NCBI GenBank assembly: GCA_022600195.1
Contig: JAHZKX010000033.1
Coordinates: forward strand, 62,001 to 126,000
DNA: 64,000 nucleotides
Origin: Planctomycetota bacterium
Lineage (GTDB): Bacteria; Planctomycetota; Planctomycetia; Planctomycetales; Planctomycetaceae
Direction: 5' to 3'
Shown here in pieces: positions 1-8,900 of the stretch. A program made the position numbers and the translations under genes. The stretch's first letter is position 1; the number at the start of each line of letters is the position of its first letter. The notes under the pieces were generated by a model. That model was given only the letters and a program-made list of their open reading frames with translations, ran no database searches and was not told the origin of the DNA.

Positions 1-560
1 AGATTCAGGAGTCGCATCCACCCAATCTGGAACTCAATGTGACCGGACAAGTTCCGACTAGTGGTTATACCGACGTGCAACTATTACGAATGGTTTATGT
101 GCAACCTCCCCAGGATGGCATCCAGGATTTTTACTTAAAAGCAATCCCCCCTTCAGGACTCGCGGCGACAGTCATTTCCCAAGTCACTGCTTCCAAAACC
201 TGGAAAGGCTATCCGGCATGGGTCAAGGGGATTCGCGTGCATGGTGTCAAAGACGGAATTGTCGAGATCAAATTCAACAAAGATCCAGAAACTCCCAAGC
301 CCATCCTGCGCCGGTTCACGGGAACATCGAAGGACGGCTCTTTCGAAACAGCACTGACAGAGGCAATTGCAAAGTTGAATAAAGCATTACCTGCAGGCGG
401 CGTTGCGGATGCCACAGCGACGTGGAGAGTTGTCAGAACATCGGGGGCGGTAGGCGGCATTACTGGTCAGAATCAAATCCGCGTGATCATCTCAGCAGAA
501 CGACAACCTGCCTGGCCTCAAAAGAAACGCTTGAAAAAACTGAATCAAAAGAAAAAGTGA
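1..560 (+). CDS. C-terminal part of an unknown protein (5' end outside window)
   Basis: The reading frame is open from the third base of the window to the TGA at 558-560, so this is most likely the C-terminal part of a longer gene. A GTG at 39 could serve as a start (173 residues), but it has no clear Shine-Dalgarno site and the frame continues upstream without a stop. The visible part is hydrophilic, with no membrane segment and no motif I recognise. It ends in a very basic tail rich in Lys (KKRLKKLNQKKK). It converges on thiG, leaving only 19 bases between the two stop codons. Function unknown. Confidence 0.6.
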   Translation, partial: IQESHPPNLELNVTGQVPTSGYTDVQLLRMVYVQPPQDGIQDFYLKAIPPSGLAATVISQVTASKTWKGYPAWVKGIRVHGVKDGIVEIKFNKDPETPKPILRRFTGTSKDGSFETALTEAIAKLNKALPAGGVADATATWRVVRTSGAVGGITGQNQIRVIISAERQPAWPQKKRLKKLNQKKK

Positions 561-579
561 TCGCTCTTTTTAAAACAAA

Positions 580-1413
580 TTAACCTTTGGGTGCGATCAC
601 GCCGGTTTCGGGGCTGGAAGCAGTCGCATAGAGCTTTTTTGGAATCCGGCCGGCGAGGTAGGCGTCGCGTCCGGCTTCGATTGCGCTTTTCATGGCCCGC
701 GCCATGCGAACCGGGTCTTGTGCGCCGGCGATACCTGTATTGAGCAGCACGCCATCACAGCCCAGTTCCATCGCTATTGTGATATCGCTGGCGGTTCCCA
801 CGCCGGCATCGATAATCACGGGGTAATCGGGATCATCTTCTTTCAGATATTCCAGACAGATGCGAATGTTGTTCGGGTTCAGAACTCCCTGTCCACTGCC
901 GATAGGACTGCCTGCAGGCATTACCGAAGTGGCGCCTGCTTCTTTCAGGCGTTTGGCTGTCATTGGATCATCGGTCGAATAACAGAGTACGGAAAACCCT
1001 TCTTCCACCAGTTGTTTTGTGGCCTCCAAAGTTGCCACTGGATCGGGGAGCAATGTTTTCGTATCGCCGAGAACTTCTATTTTGACCCAGTCAGCTCCCG
1101 GGTTTTCCAGACCACGCAAAATTTCGCGGCCCATCCGGGCTACGCGAACGGCATCATCCGCAGAAAAACAGCCGGCGGTATTCGGGAGAATCGTATATTT
1201 CTCCAGATCAATGAAGTCGAGAATATTGCGACCATCCGCGTCGATGAGACGCTCTCGGCGTACAGCGACGGTAATGACGTCGGCACCACTCACCTCCAGG
1301 CTTTCCTGCATCAGTTCGTAGGTTGCATACTTGCCCGTGCCCACAATCAAGCGTGAGTTGAGATGATGTATTCCCAGGACCAGAGACGATTCTGTACTGC
1401 CGATTGTTGCCAT
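580..1413 (-). CDS. thiG: Thiazole synthase ThiG
   Basis: ThiG condenses 1-deoxyxylulose 5-phosphate, dehydroglycine and sulfur carried by ThiS thiocarboxylate into the thiazole phosphate of thiamine; it is a cytosolic TIM-barrel enzyme. The 277 residues begin after a short leader with the family start LIVGTGKY, followed by [26 protein letters not shown] (the Schiff-base lysine region), [12 protein letters not shown] and the phosphate-binding DAGVGTASD and GVLLNTGIA segments. The length is slightly above the usual 255-265 because of the N-terminal extension. It lies 5 bases downstream of thiS, so the two form an operon. thiF, thiH/thiO and thiC are not in this window. Confidence 0.95.
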   Translation of the reverse strand: MATIGSTESSLVLGIHHLNSRLIVGTGKYATYELMQESLEVSGADVITVAVRRERLIDADGRNILDFIDLEKYTILPNTAGCFSADDAVRVARMGREILRGLENPGADWVKIEVLGDTKTLLPDPVATLEATKQLVEEGFSVLCYSTDDPMTAKRLKEAGATSVMPAGSPIGSGQGVLNPNNIRICLEYLKEDDPDYPVIIDAGVGTASDITIAMELGCDGVLLNTGIAGAQDPVRMARAMKSAIEAGRDAYLAGRIPKKLYATASSPETGVIAPKG

Positions 1414-1418
1414 AATTG

Positions 1419-1619
1419 TTATCCACCGCCTACGAGCGTTACAATTTCCAGACGATCACCTTCCTGGAGTGTACAGGATGCGTGCTCTTCGCGTGGAATT
1501 AAAATTAAATTTCGTTCGACTGCCAGATACTTTGGCTGCAAACCCAGTTGTGACAGAAGTTCTGACACTGTGAATTCCTCGGGAACCTCTTGAGTTTCGC
1601 CGTTCACCTGAATTAGCAC
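1419..1619 (-). CDS. thiS: Sulfur-carrier protein ThiS
   Basis: ThiS is the small ubiquitin-like protein whose C-terminal glycine is adenylated and turned into a thiocarboxylate that donates sulfur to ThiG. The frame is open further upstream (112 residues from 1757), but a 66-residue product starting at GTG 1619 matches the family size. A Shine-Dalgarno AGGAG lies just upstream, and a TTG at 1622 is the alternative start. Visible features are the N-terminal strand IQVNGE, the central [17 protein letters not shown] and the C-terminal LVGGG. The cognate adenylating enzyme ThiF is not seen here. Confidence 0.9.
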   Translation of the reverse strand: MLIQVNGETQEVPEEFTVSELLSQLGLQPKYLAVERNLILIPREEHASCTLQEGDRLEIVTLVGGG

Positions 1620-1728
1620 CAATGAGGCTCCTGAATAAAGAGTTCTGCATCTGACCGAGTATACTGTAGAGAGAACACATAAAAGTAGAGACATCCGATG
1701 GGGTCTCGATGATAGTTTGCAAAAAACG

Positions 1729-1757
1729 AGTTTAGAAGTGATACTGCCGATCGTCAA
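1729..1757 (-). promoter_or_regulatory. Candidate promoter for thiSG
   Basis: Reading the minus strand, TTGACG at 1757-1752 is followed after 17 bases by TAAACT at 1734-1729, about 110 bases upstream of the thiS start. This fits a housekeeping sigma promoter in spacing, with five of six and four of six consensus bases. Nothing resembling a TPP riboswitch (no CTGAGA core) was found between it and thiS. No experimental support. Confidence 0.35.
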
Positions 1758-1878
1758 GGAATGGCTGGGATGTAAAATTCATTGCTTCATTACAAGTCTT
1801 TCAAATATTTTTATATAACTTATTAAGGCGCAGAACTTTGTCACCGCCCTTTGAGTATTTTACTGAGGATCAGAAAAA

Positions 1879-2709
1879 ATGTCGTGTATACGTTTCCCTC
1901 ATTTCATTTCTTTTCTTACAGGTTTCGCCATCGTGTCCGCGACCACATCACTTTCCGCAGTAGAAATCATTGGCCATCGGGGTGCTTCGCATGATGCACC
2001 CGAGAATACGCTTGCTTCCGTTAATCTGGCCTGGGAGCGAAACGCAGACGCTGTCGAGATCGATATTTATCTGACCAAAGATGGACAGATTGTTGCCTAT
2101 CATGACAAAACCACAAAACGCATAGGTGGTCGCGATCAGGAAGTGAAGGAACAAACGTTCGCAGAATTGCAAACTCTGGACGTGGGGGCGTGGAAACATT
2201 CCCGATATAAGCAGGAGAGAATTCCGACACTAGCTCAAATTTTGAAAACCATTCCCGATCACAAACGCCTGTTTATCGAAATCAAATGTGGTGCCGAGGT
2301 GCTACCACGACTGAAAAAAGATCTGGCAGATTCGGGTAAAAAATCAGAACAGACGGCCATCATCGGCTTTGATTACGAAACCATGAAGCAGGCAAAGCGG
2401 GTTCTGCCAGAGCTAAAAGTATTCTGGGTTTTCAAAGTGAAACAGAACAAGTTGACACGAAAGTGGGCTCACAACGCTGACTACTATATTCAAAAAGCTA
2501 AGACCGCTCATCTGGACGGATTGGATATCGGCTTCAATAATTTTGTGACGCAAGATTTTGTGAATCGCGCAAAGTCAGCCGATCTGCCCGTTTATGTCTG
2601 GACAGTCAATTCGGTGAGAGATGCCAGAAACCTTGTCAATATGGGCGTTGAAGGAATCACCACTGATCGGCCCGGTTTGCTGAATGCGGCATTGAAAGCA
2701 GCAAAATAG
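1879..2709 (+). CDS. Secreted glycerophosphodiester phosphodiesterase family protein
   Basis: The 276-residue protein starts with a signal peptide (hydrophobic segment near residues 8-25, cleavage near SLSA). The GDPD fold follows: IIGHRGASHDAPENT supplies the first catalytic histidine, VEIDIYLTKDG the metal-binding acidic residues and VAYHD the second histidine; IEIK and WTVNS come later in the barrel. GDPD enzymes split glycerophosphodiesters into glycerol 3-phosphate and an alcohol, here probably in the periplasm. AGGA lies 8 bases before the ATG. The gene stands alone, divergent from thiSG. The substrate cannot be read from the sequence. Confidence 0.85.
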   Translation: MSCIRFPHFISFLTGFAIVSATTSLSAVEIIGHRGASHDAPENTLASVNLAWERNADAVEIDIYLTKDGQIVAYHDKTTKRIGGRDQEVKEQTFAELQTLDVGAWKHSRYKQERIPTLAQILKTIPDHKRLFIEIKCGAEVLPRLKKDLADSGKKSEQTAIIGFDYETMKQAKRVLPELKVFWVFKVKQNKLTRKWAHNADYYIQKAKTAHLDGLDIGFNNFVTQDFVNRAKSADLPVYVWTVNSVRDARNLVNMGVEGITTDRPGLLNAALKAAK

Positions 2710-2820
2710 AAGGCTTTACAGTAATCTCAGAACAGTCTCGTCTTGATTTAGAGGTGGTTTTGCCCGAAAATGTAGAGCAGTCTGTTTTTTGGACGAATTT
2801 TTCTTAGAGGTACAGGCCTG

Positions 2821-3777
2821 ATGTCTTCACGTTTGATTCTTATTGCTGGAAGTGTTCTTGTTGCGTCCTTGATGTTTCACAACGCATTATCTGCCGCTGA
2901 AGAACCAGCCAAACTTCCTCAGCAGGCGATTGAATATATTCTTGACCTGGAGAGTGAAGACTTTCAAACGCGTGAAAAAGCCACCCGCACATTGCCTGAT
3001 TATGGCGAGCCTGTGATTGAACCTTTAATGAAAGTGACACGTGGTGACAGTCTGGAAGCCTCTGTCCGCGCGATTCTGGTACTCGAGCAGATTTATGTGA
3101 AAGGTAAAGAAAATTCTGTTGCAAAAGCGGAAGATGCGCTCGACCAGCTGACTCGGGCGAAGAACCCTTCCGTCGCAATTCGCGCAGAAGAAGCCATCGA
3201 TCGACATGCTGATATTCGGAAAAAGCGGGCTGTTCGCGAAATCAAAAAGATGGGCGGAAACGTGAGACTATGGACAGCTAAAAGTATTGCGGAAGCACAA
3301 GCGAGCAGCAGGGCTGTGCCAGGGCAGGTGCGTTTCATTGTGTTGGGCGCAAGGTGGACCGGGAAAGAACACGGTTTACGATTTCTCAAGCGAGTGGGTC
3401 GTTTTGAGGCTTTGTATCTGATTAAAGGGCACCCTTTTACCGGGCCCGCCATGGATGATCTGGTAAAAGGCCTTTCTGGAACACCTCACCAAATCCGCGA
3501 TAGTGAAGCGATGCTGGGTATTGGCAATGGCGGCAATTTTAATGAACGGGGAGGGTGTATCGTAGGTGGCGTAACCGAAGGATTGGCGGCACAAAAGGCG
3601 GGGATTCGAACAGATGACATCATCGTTAAATTTGACGGGCAGCCCGTTCCGAATTTTGAAGGACTCGTCACTCTGATTGGAAAAAAAGCAGCCTATGATA
3701 CTGTGGAAGTTGAGCTGTTTCGGGATAGGAAGCTGAAAACGTTAAAGGTGACTCTCAGTAGTTGGCTGGATCAATAA
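2821..3777 (+). CDS. Secreted protein with helical repeats and a C-terminal PDZ domain
   Basis: The 318-residue protein has a signal peptide (residues 1-25, ending ALSA). A helical, HEAT-like region follows (about 35-130: LDLESEDFQTREKATR, then VIEPLMKV and RAILVLEQIY). The middle part I do not recognise (about 135-225). The C-terminus is a PDZ domain (about 230-315: GGVTEGLAAQKAGIRTDDII and FDGQPVPNFEGL). No protease triad is visible, so it is more likely a periplasmic binding or scaffold protein than an HtrA-type protease. It converges on the next gene with 10 bases between the stops. Confidence 0.7.
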   Translation: MSSRLILIAGSVLVASLMFHNALSAAEEPAKLPQQAIEYILDLESEDFQTREKATRTLPDYGEPVIEPLMKVTRGDSLEASVRAILVLEQIYVKGKENSVAKAEDALDQLTRAKNPSVAIRAEEAIDRHADIRKKRAVREIKKMGGNVRLWTAKSIAEAQASSRAVPGQVRFIVLGARWTGKEHGLRFLKRVGRFEALYLIKGHPFTGPAMDDLVKGLSGTPHQIRDSEAMLGIGNGGNFNERGGCIVGGVTEGLAAQKAGIRTDDIIVKFDGQPVPNFEGLVTLIGKKAAYDTVEVELFRDRKLKTLKVTLSSWLDQ

Positions 3778-3787
3778 TCCAGCGGCG

Positions 3788-5224
3788 TCAGTCGTGTAAC
3801 TTTCGCAGCAGCTTGAGAGCCGTCTTGCGAATCTGTGTTTCCGCCTCAATTTCCAGATAGCTGCTGCGTGCAGGCCAGGTTTCATATCCACCCAGGGCAT
3901 GCTGTTCTGGTGTGGGCAGGTAGCCGCTGGAACCGTTGGCCAGCTCCATGGAAAACGTCGCATCGAATGGGCTCTCTGCTTTAATCGCGAGGCCGGTTTC
4001 CGTAAACACTTCGCAAGGCAGCCCGACAATTCCCAGATCACCAATGCGAATCGCCTGAATTTTGATCGACTCTGTTTCAGGATACTTGCTGAGAGCGACC
4101 GCTTCTGTGGCATAAATTTTTGCCCAGCGATGTGCTGTTTTCTGATTGGGATTCGCCAGGATGTTTTGTGCCCACGCCAGTCTTTTGGCATCAGGACGCC
4201 GGACTTTCAGCGCGAGTTCCTGTTCGATCATCGCCAGTTTCAGATTATTTTTGTGGTCCATTTTGTCGATGACTTTCAGGCTCTGCTCGGCAAACTGCTT
4301 CCCGGATTCTTCAATCCATTCGAAAGCCGCATACTTCCCTTTGTCCTGTTTCATGACGGCACCGACATTGCCGCTGGTTCCATTTGAGAGCATGCCAACA
4401 AACGGCGGGTATGTTTTTCCCGCCGATAGTTTTTCGGAGAGATATTTTGCATACGCTCCGAAATAGTCAGCGCTGATCTGACCTTTTTTATAACCGCCAC
4501 AATAGTGAATACTCATATTGCCCAAAATTGCCAGCGGTGTACCGTCGGCATGTTGTACCGAGAGAATTGAGCACTGCGGGTCAATGTCCGCAGCGGGCCG
4601 GATGACACTCTTGCTGCGACCGGCAACCGATTTGATTTGCTCACCAGCAACACCAAACGGATTCAGTGAAACACTCCCTTTTTCAGCCAGAAACCGTCGG
4701 CAGGCCGCATACTTGCCTGCATCAAATGAGCCCCACCCTACCTGGGCGGGTTTGAGATTTTCCTGTGCCTGAATAATGGCTTTTGCAATTTGCTGCACGA
4801 GAGTCTCGTAATACTCATCATCGATTTTCCCCGCACGGCCATAGGGAACGCGTGGTGCGGCGTGTGTGTGAGTGCTCGACATCAGAATTCGATTCACAGG
4901 TAAACCGGTTTTCTTGAACACAATTTCCTTTGCTCTGTCAAAATAACTCCGCTCGACCATACACAGATCGTTCACGCAAATGGCAAATCGCTCTTGTCCA
5001 TCATCGAGTACGAGGGCGCGCGAAAAGATTCGATCATGAATTCCGGTCACCGGTCCGTTTTTAGAAATCACTCCATCCAGCGAACTTCCGACAGGGGGTG
5101 TGATGTCCACGGCAGCGGCCCCCGCTTTCAGAGTGGATTCTGCAGCACGGAGTTCCGCGAGAGAAACATTTTGAATGAGGCAACAGAGGGGCAGGAATAG
5201 CAGGAAATAAAAACGGGATGACAT
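3788..5224 (-). CDS. Secreted neutral/alkaline ceramidase-like protein
   Basis: Start chosen at ATG 5224, which has AGAGG upstream and begins a signal peptide (residues 1-24); the frame is open to 5386, but that would overlap the upstream gene. The 478-residue product begins its mature part with AGAAAVDITPPVG, and STHTHAAP (117-124) matches the metal-binding histidines of the neutral/alkaline non-lysosomal ceramidase family. Planctomycetes carry many such secreted members of unknown substrate, so the amide substrate is not established; a sugar or lipid amide is possible. It lies 136 bases downstream of the GH105 fusion gene. A paralogue is at 49236-50687. Confidence 0.75.
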   Translation of the reverse strand: MSSRFYFLLFLPLCCLIQNVSLAELRAAESTLKAGAAAVDITPPVGSSLDGVISKNGPVTGIHDRIFSRALVLDDGQERFAICVNDLCMVERSYFDRAKEIVFKKTGLPVNRILMSSTHTHAAPRVPYGRAGKIDDEYYETLVQQIAKAIIQAQENLKPAQVGWGSFDAGKYAACRRFLAEKGSVSLNPFGVAGEQIKSVAGRSKSVIRPAADIDPQCSILSVQHADGTPLAILGNMSIHYCGGYKKGQISADYFGAYAKYLSEKLSAGKTYPPFVGMLSNGTSGNVGAVMKQDKGKYAAFEWIEESGKQFAEQSLKVIDKMDHKNNLKLAMIEQELALKVRRPDAKRLAWAQNILANPNQKTAHRWAKIYATEAVALSKYPETESIKIQAIRIGDLGIVGLPCEVFTETGLAIKAESPFDATFSMELANGSSGYLPTPEQHALGGYETWPARSSYLEIEAETQIRKTALKLLRKLHD

Positions 5225-5360
5225 AAGAGACCTCTTGAAAGAAGCTTCGGCTGGAGAAAAAACTCTCCCTTCAGGATAACGTATATCCAATCGGAATATC
5301 CAGACTTCGATCAATTTAAACGCGATTTTTGTATTGGAAACAAATTGAAACAGGTGGTCT

Positions 5361-7217
5361 TTAATCTGTTTTTTGTTGTGCGGCATTAGCCCGTTCGTTC
5401 ATCCACTGGGCCATTTCATTGGAGACCAGGAATGCCATCGCGCCGCCGCGGGTATCTTTACCGAGGATCGCCATCCGGTCGAAATATCCGCGTACGCTGG
5501 TTTGTTTTCCGGTTCCCGTACATACATCAACCAGAGTACCATCAAAGGCGATACGGGTTTTGATGGCGTTCCAGGCACGCTCTATGATTGGCGCGTATTG
5601 TTTTTCGTCGAGCCAGCCCTTGCGCACGCCGCGGAGCATGGAAAACGTAATCATGCACGTGCAGGTCATCTCGCGGTAGCTTTCCCGATGATCGATGACC
5701 TGATGCCACATCCCCGTCGGATCCTGATGGCGGCTGAGCGCTTCCAGATGAGTTCGGTGACCATCAATGAAAGTTTTCCGCAGAGGAGAATTCAAAGGCA
5801 AATCCGTCAGCACCAGCGCCAGTCCCAATGCCGGGAAGCCATTCCCGCGCCCCCAGGCAGCATCACTTAGTGGAGAATTTCGATAGATGCCATCGGGTCG
5901 CTGATCCAGTTTCTGTATGAATCGCCAATGACGCATTGCCATTTCGTAATAACGGGTGTCTCCCGTTAATCGACCGACGGCTGCCAGGATCGGGCACGAC
6001 ATGAAAACCGCGTCACTCATTTCCACGTGATGCGGCATTGATTCACGGAAGTGTCCCTGTTCGTCGAAGCCGAGATCGGCCGCCTGTTTGGCGAGCATTA
6101 AGTATTGTTGATTGCCAGTTGCTTTCGCCAGTTCAGAAAACAGTAAATGCCCGGCTGTCACGCTGCCGCCACCGCGGTTGCTGAGCGGGTTGGGATTTTT
6201 GGAAAGGTATTTTTGTGTGATCTTTTCCACATGAGGCAGCCGAGTAAGATCACCCGTCAATTCGCCCAGTCGAATCTGGCTGATGAGCGAGAGCACAGGT
6301 AGATAAGAGAGGCGGCTCAGGTCATTTCCATACACTTTGGAAAGTTGAGTTGCGACCTGAATTGGCGTGCGTTGCAAGCGACGTTGCATTTCCTGTCGGG
6401 CAGGGGAGGGGGCTTGAAACTGATTTTGCGAGATCGCTGTCAACAGCACGGGTAGAAAGGGTTCTGTATTTTCTTTCGTGACTTCCAGTGCCAATGCCGG
6501 CAGGCGACCAATGTTTGAAGGTGAATTGTCAGCGAGACTGGAAACCAGTTCCCAGCCGAATACCGGACGAACATGAGGCTTCAGATGTTGCACCAACTTG
6601 TCTACCGAAGACAGGGCATCAGCGGGAATGACCCACTGAGTCTGTGCTCCTTCCCGAACGTCCAGAACCAGATCGGGCGCATGCATGCCGATCCAGCGCC
6701 ACAAGTATTCTGTTTCGGGTTTGGTCGGGCTGTGATAAGCATCGCCCTGTGGCGGATAGCCGCGCGTGGGATTTCCGTGTGAAGCGTTTTTCGATCCCCG
6801 CTGCAAAACCCAGCCATCGGGATTCGCAATCGGGACTGCAGAGAGTGAATATTTCTCCCGAAACGGCTGGGCTGCCTTCGCACTGTAAAACCAGTTGACC
6901 GCGTTGATGACCGAAGAGACCGATGATTCAGATCCATCCAATCCACCAATCAGCAGAATGCGTATTTTTTTTGTGTTCAGGTTCAGGTCTGTTTTTGAAT
7001 AGACACAGGGGATCGGTGTTTCTTTGCGGGTCAATCCAATGGCTGAATGGATGATCGCGGGTTGCGCTCTCAAGGAGTGTAAGCGTTTTTGGACGGCTGC
7101 ATTAAAGTCAACGTTCGAATTCGGTTTGCTGGCTTCAATGGGATCCGCTGACAGCGGATTGAGAAAAATCGAATTCAAAAAGAGAATCAGACAAGTCAGA
7201 GGCAGAAGATATTTCAT
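5361..7217 (-). CDS. Secreted M14-like domain fused to a GH105/GH88-type unsaturated glycosidase
   Basis: The 618-residue protein has a signal peptide (1-24). Residues about 40-265 resemble an M14 zinc carboxypeptidase: GGLDGSE (91-97) sits where HGxE ligands belong, PIANPDGW (129-136) matches the family PxxNPDG, and LALEVTKE (242-249) carries the catalytic-type Glu. The first zinc histidine is replaced by Asp and the last is not apparent, so this half may not bind zinc. Residues about 345-615 match unsaturated rhamnogalacturonyl/glucuronyl hydrolases: HHVEMSDAVFMSCP has the catalytic-type Asp (402), AWGRGNG is at 454-460, and WHQVIDH follows. The C-terminal half probably removes unsaturated uronic acid from polysaccharide fragments. 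The fusion is unusual. Confidence 0.75.
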   Translation of the reverse strand: MKYLLPLTCLILFLNSIFLNPLSADPIEASKPNSNVDFNAAVQKRLHSLRAQPAIIHSAIGLTRKETPIPCVYSKTDLNLNTKKIRILLIGGLDGSESSVSSVINAVNWFYSAKAAQPFREKYSLSAVPIANPDGWVLQRGSKNASHGNPTRGYPPQGDAYHSPTKPETEYLWRWIGMHAPDLVLDVREGAQTQWVIPADALSSVDKLVQHLKPHVRPVFGWELVSSLADNSPSNIGRLPALALEVTKENTEPFLPVLLTAISQNQFQAPSPARQEMQRRLQRTPIQVATQLSKVYGNDLSRLSYLPVLSLISQIRLGELTGDLTRLPHVEKITQKYLSKNPNPLSNRGGGSVTAGHLLFSELAKATGNQQYLMLAKQAADLGFDEQGHFRESMPHHVEMSDAVFMSCPILAAVGRLTGDTRYYEMAMRHWRFIQKLDQRPDGIYRNSPLSDAAWGRGNGFPALGLALVLTDLPLNSPLRKTFIDGHRTHLEALSRHQDPTGMWHQVIDHRESYREMTCTCMITFSMLRGVRKGWLDEKQYAPIIERAWNAIKTRIAFDGTLVDVCTGTGKQTSVRGYFDRMAILGKDTRGGAMAFLVSNEMAQWMNERANAAQQKTD

Positions 7218-7360
7218 GGAGGCAAGATCCAGGCAGGCAGATTAAGACTTAAGATGAGGAAGCGGCGTTTTTATTTAACAGGTTTATTGTAAAATCGCTT
7301 CTGACCAATTACCAGCAGAGATTCCTGCTGACTATGCTGGGTTTCTGTCATGAGAGCGAC

Positions 7361-8866
7361 TTACTTTGGTTCGACACGTACATGCAGACGCGTGACGGAT
7401 GTCACACCATCGTCGCGGCTGCGTTTGACTGTGACAAGATAGTCGCCCGGTTTTTCGAATGTATGTTCTGTGACCGCATATCCATTTTCATTGAGTGCTT
7501 TGACATTTCCATCAGATTTCACACTGACCAGTGGTGTTCCATCTTTGAAATCCCAGACTTCATTGCCATCCGTAGTTCCAAATGTACGGACTTTGAATGT
7601 AATCGGATCCCCGACTTTATTTTTGAGCGAGGGCCAGTAAGAGGCGTGAATGCGTGGGACATATTCCGTGAGATTTTTCGGATCGAGGACGTGAACTTCT
7701 GCGAAATCATAATCAACGTTGCCTTGTTTGTCGGTGACCTTCAGGATTTCGCTGTAGACACCCGGTTGATTGTAGGTTCGTTTGATTTTGGGGCCGTTGG
7801 CTGTTGTCCCGTCTGTGAAGGTCCACTCATAATTCTGGATACTGTTTGTGGCGCTGTAAGATTGAGATCCTTTCAGAATCGTTGAGTCACCGGCTTTAAT
7901 AAAGTGTTTGCGACGGGTGTTAGCAACCAGTGGGGGATGATATTGATTGCGGTATGCTTCCCATAGAAACGCATAACCGGCCTGAGTGCCCCATTTGCCC
8001 GAAGGTTGACGACTCTTGATTTCAAAATGCAGATGCGACCAGCCACCACTGGCGCCTTTTTTTCCCAGTATGCCGATTTCTTCTCCCTGTTTGATCAAAC
8101 GCCCCGGTCGGATGTGGTCGTTGATTTTGTGGAGATGGCTATAGCGGTAATACCAGCCTCGCGCATCCAGCAGATACACTACGTCATAACGAGATGCGAC
8201 GGGTGTGTCTTTCTTGTGTCCGTCCAGCACATCCGTGCCTGAAGAGACCACGACTGCATCAGTGGCGGCGATGACTCTAGTCAGTTTTTCTGCTCCGCCG
8301 ATATCAAGCCCGCTGTGATAGTAGATTTTGGGAAGAATTTTCGAACCGCCGTCGACGGGTTCGTTATCATACCAGGTGCGTGTAGCAAACCAGAGTTGAT
8401 CTACGGGATAAATAAACGAGCCGGGTTTGATCAGGGGTGAATCAGCGGGCCAGAAGCGCAGTCGCGCATCTTTTTCAAGTCCCCAGAAGGCGGGGGTGCC
8501 GTTTGAATTATAACCTTTTGTGATTGAACAATCGATCTGCACGCGCCCGATTTTCTGAGGCAGGTTATACATGCCCGATTCAAGGGCGATCGATTCATTG
8601 TCGACTTGTACGGCAACAATTGCACTACGTATCGCCTGTCGAATGGGGTCACGGGATTCTTTAAGATAGAGAAGTTTGACTTTGACTTGCGCGCCATTAT
8701 TAAGCGTGACAGTTGTTGATTCTCCAATGTTTAAATCGACAACGCGTACGATGGGTTTTAAGGCCGGTTGTTCCTCTGATCCTGAAACGCGAGTATTCCC
8801 ATTAATGGAACACAGTGAAGTCAGCATTGCGATACCGAGTACAAAACGCAGGCGGGAATTCATCAT
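7361..8866 (-). CDS. Secreted M23 (LytM-type) peptidase with two PKD-like domains
   Basis: The 501-residue protein has a signal peptide (about 1-29). The M23 signature is complete: HSGLD (184-188) supplies His and Asp, and SHLH (277-280) the HxH pair, with the core around 170-290. Two immunoglobulin-like PKD domains follow, about 325-395 (YEWTFTDG, YNQPGVYSEILKVTD) and 405-500 (VWDFKDG, FEKPGDYLVTVKR). M23 enzymes cleave glycine-rich or peptidoglycan cross-bridge peptides; the PKD domains suggest an extracellular or surface place of work. Two adjacent ATGs (8866 and 8863) could both start it. larB is 34 bases upstream on the same strand. Confidence 0.85.
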   Translation of the reverse strand: MMNSRLRFVLGIAMLTSLCSINGNTRVSGSEEQPALKPIVRVVDLNIGESTTVTLNNGAQVKVKLLYLKESRDPIRQAIRSAIVAVQVDNESIALESGMYNLPQKIGRVQIDCSITKGYNSNGTPAFWGLEKDARLRFWPADSPLIKPGSFIYPVDQLWFATRTWYDNEPVDGGSKILPKIYYHSGLDIGGAEKLTRVIAATDAVVVSSGTDVLDGHKKDTPVASRYDVVYLLDARGWYYRYSHLHKINDHIRPGRLIKQGEEIGILGKKGASGGWSHLHFEIKSRQPSGKWGTQAGYAFLWEAYRNQYHPPLVANTRRKHFIKAGDSTILKGSQSYSATNSIQNYEWTFTDGTTANGPKIKRTYNQPGVYSEILKVTDKQGNVDYDFAEVHVLDPKNLTEYVPRIHASYWPSLKNKVGDPITFKVRTFGTTDGNEVWDFKDGTPLVSVKSDGNVKALNENGYAVTEHTFEKPGDYLVTVKRSRDDGVTSVTRLHVRVEPK

Positions 8867-8900
8867 GGCAAGGTCTCTCTTTGAATCGGCAGGTCAAATA

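Noticed and set aside
557..600. GTGATCGC/GCGATCAC inverted repeat as a shared terminator between the first gene and thiG
   Set aside because: The arms overlap both coding ends, the loop is 27 bases, and the T-run lies inside the loop, so it does not fit an intrinsic terminator.
718..1356. A 212-codon frame opposite thiG
   Set aside because: thiG is certain on the other strand and the antisense product has no family features.
1620..1878. TPP riboswitch before thiSG
   Set aside because: The conserved CTGAGA core is absent in the leader on the minus strand.
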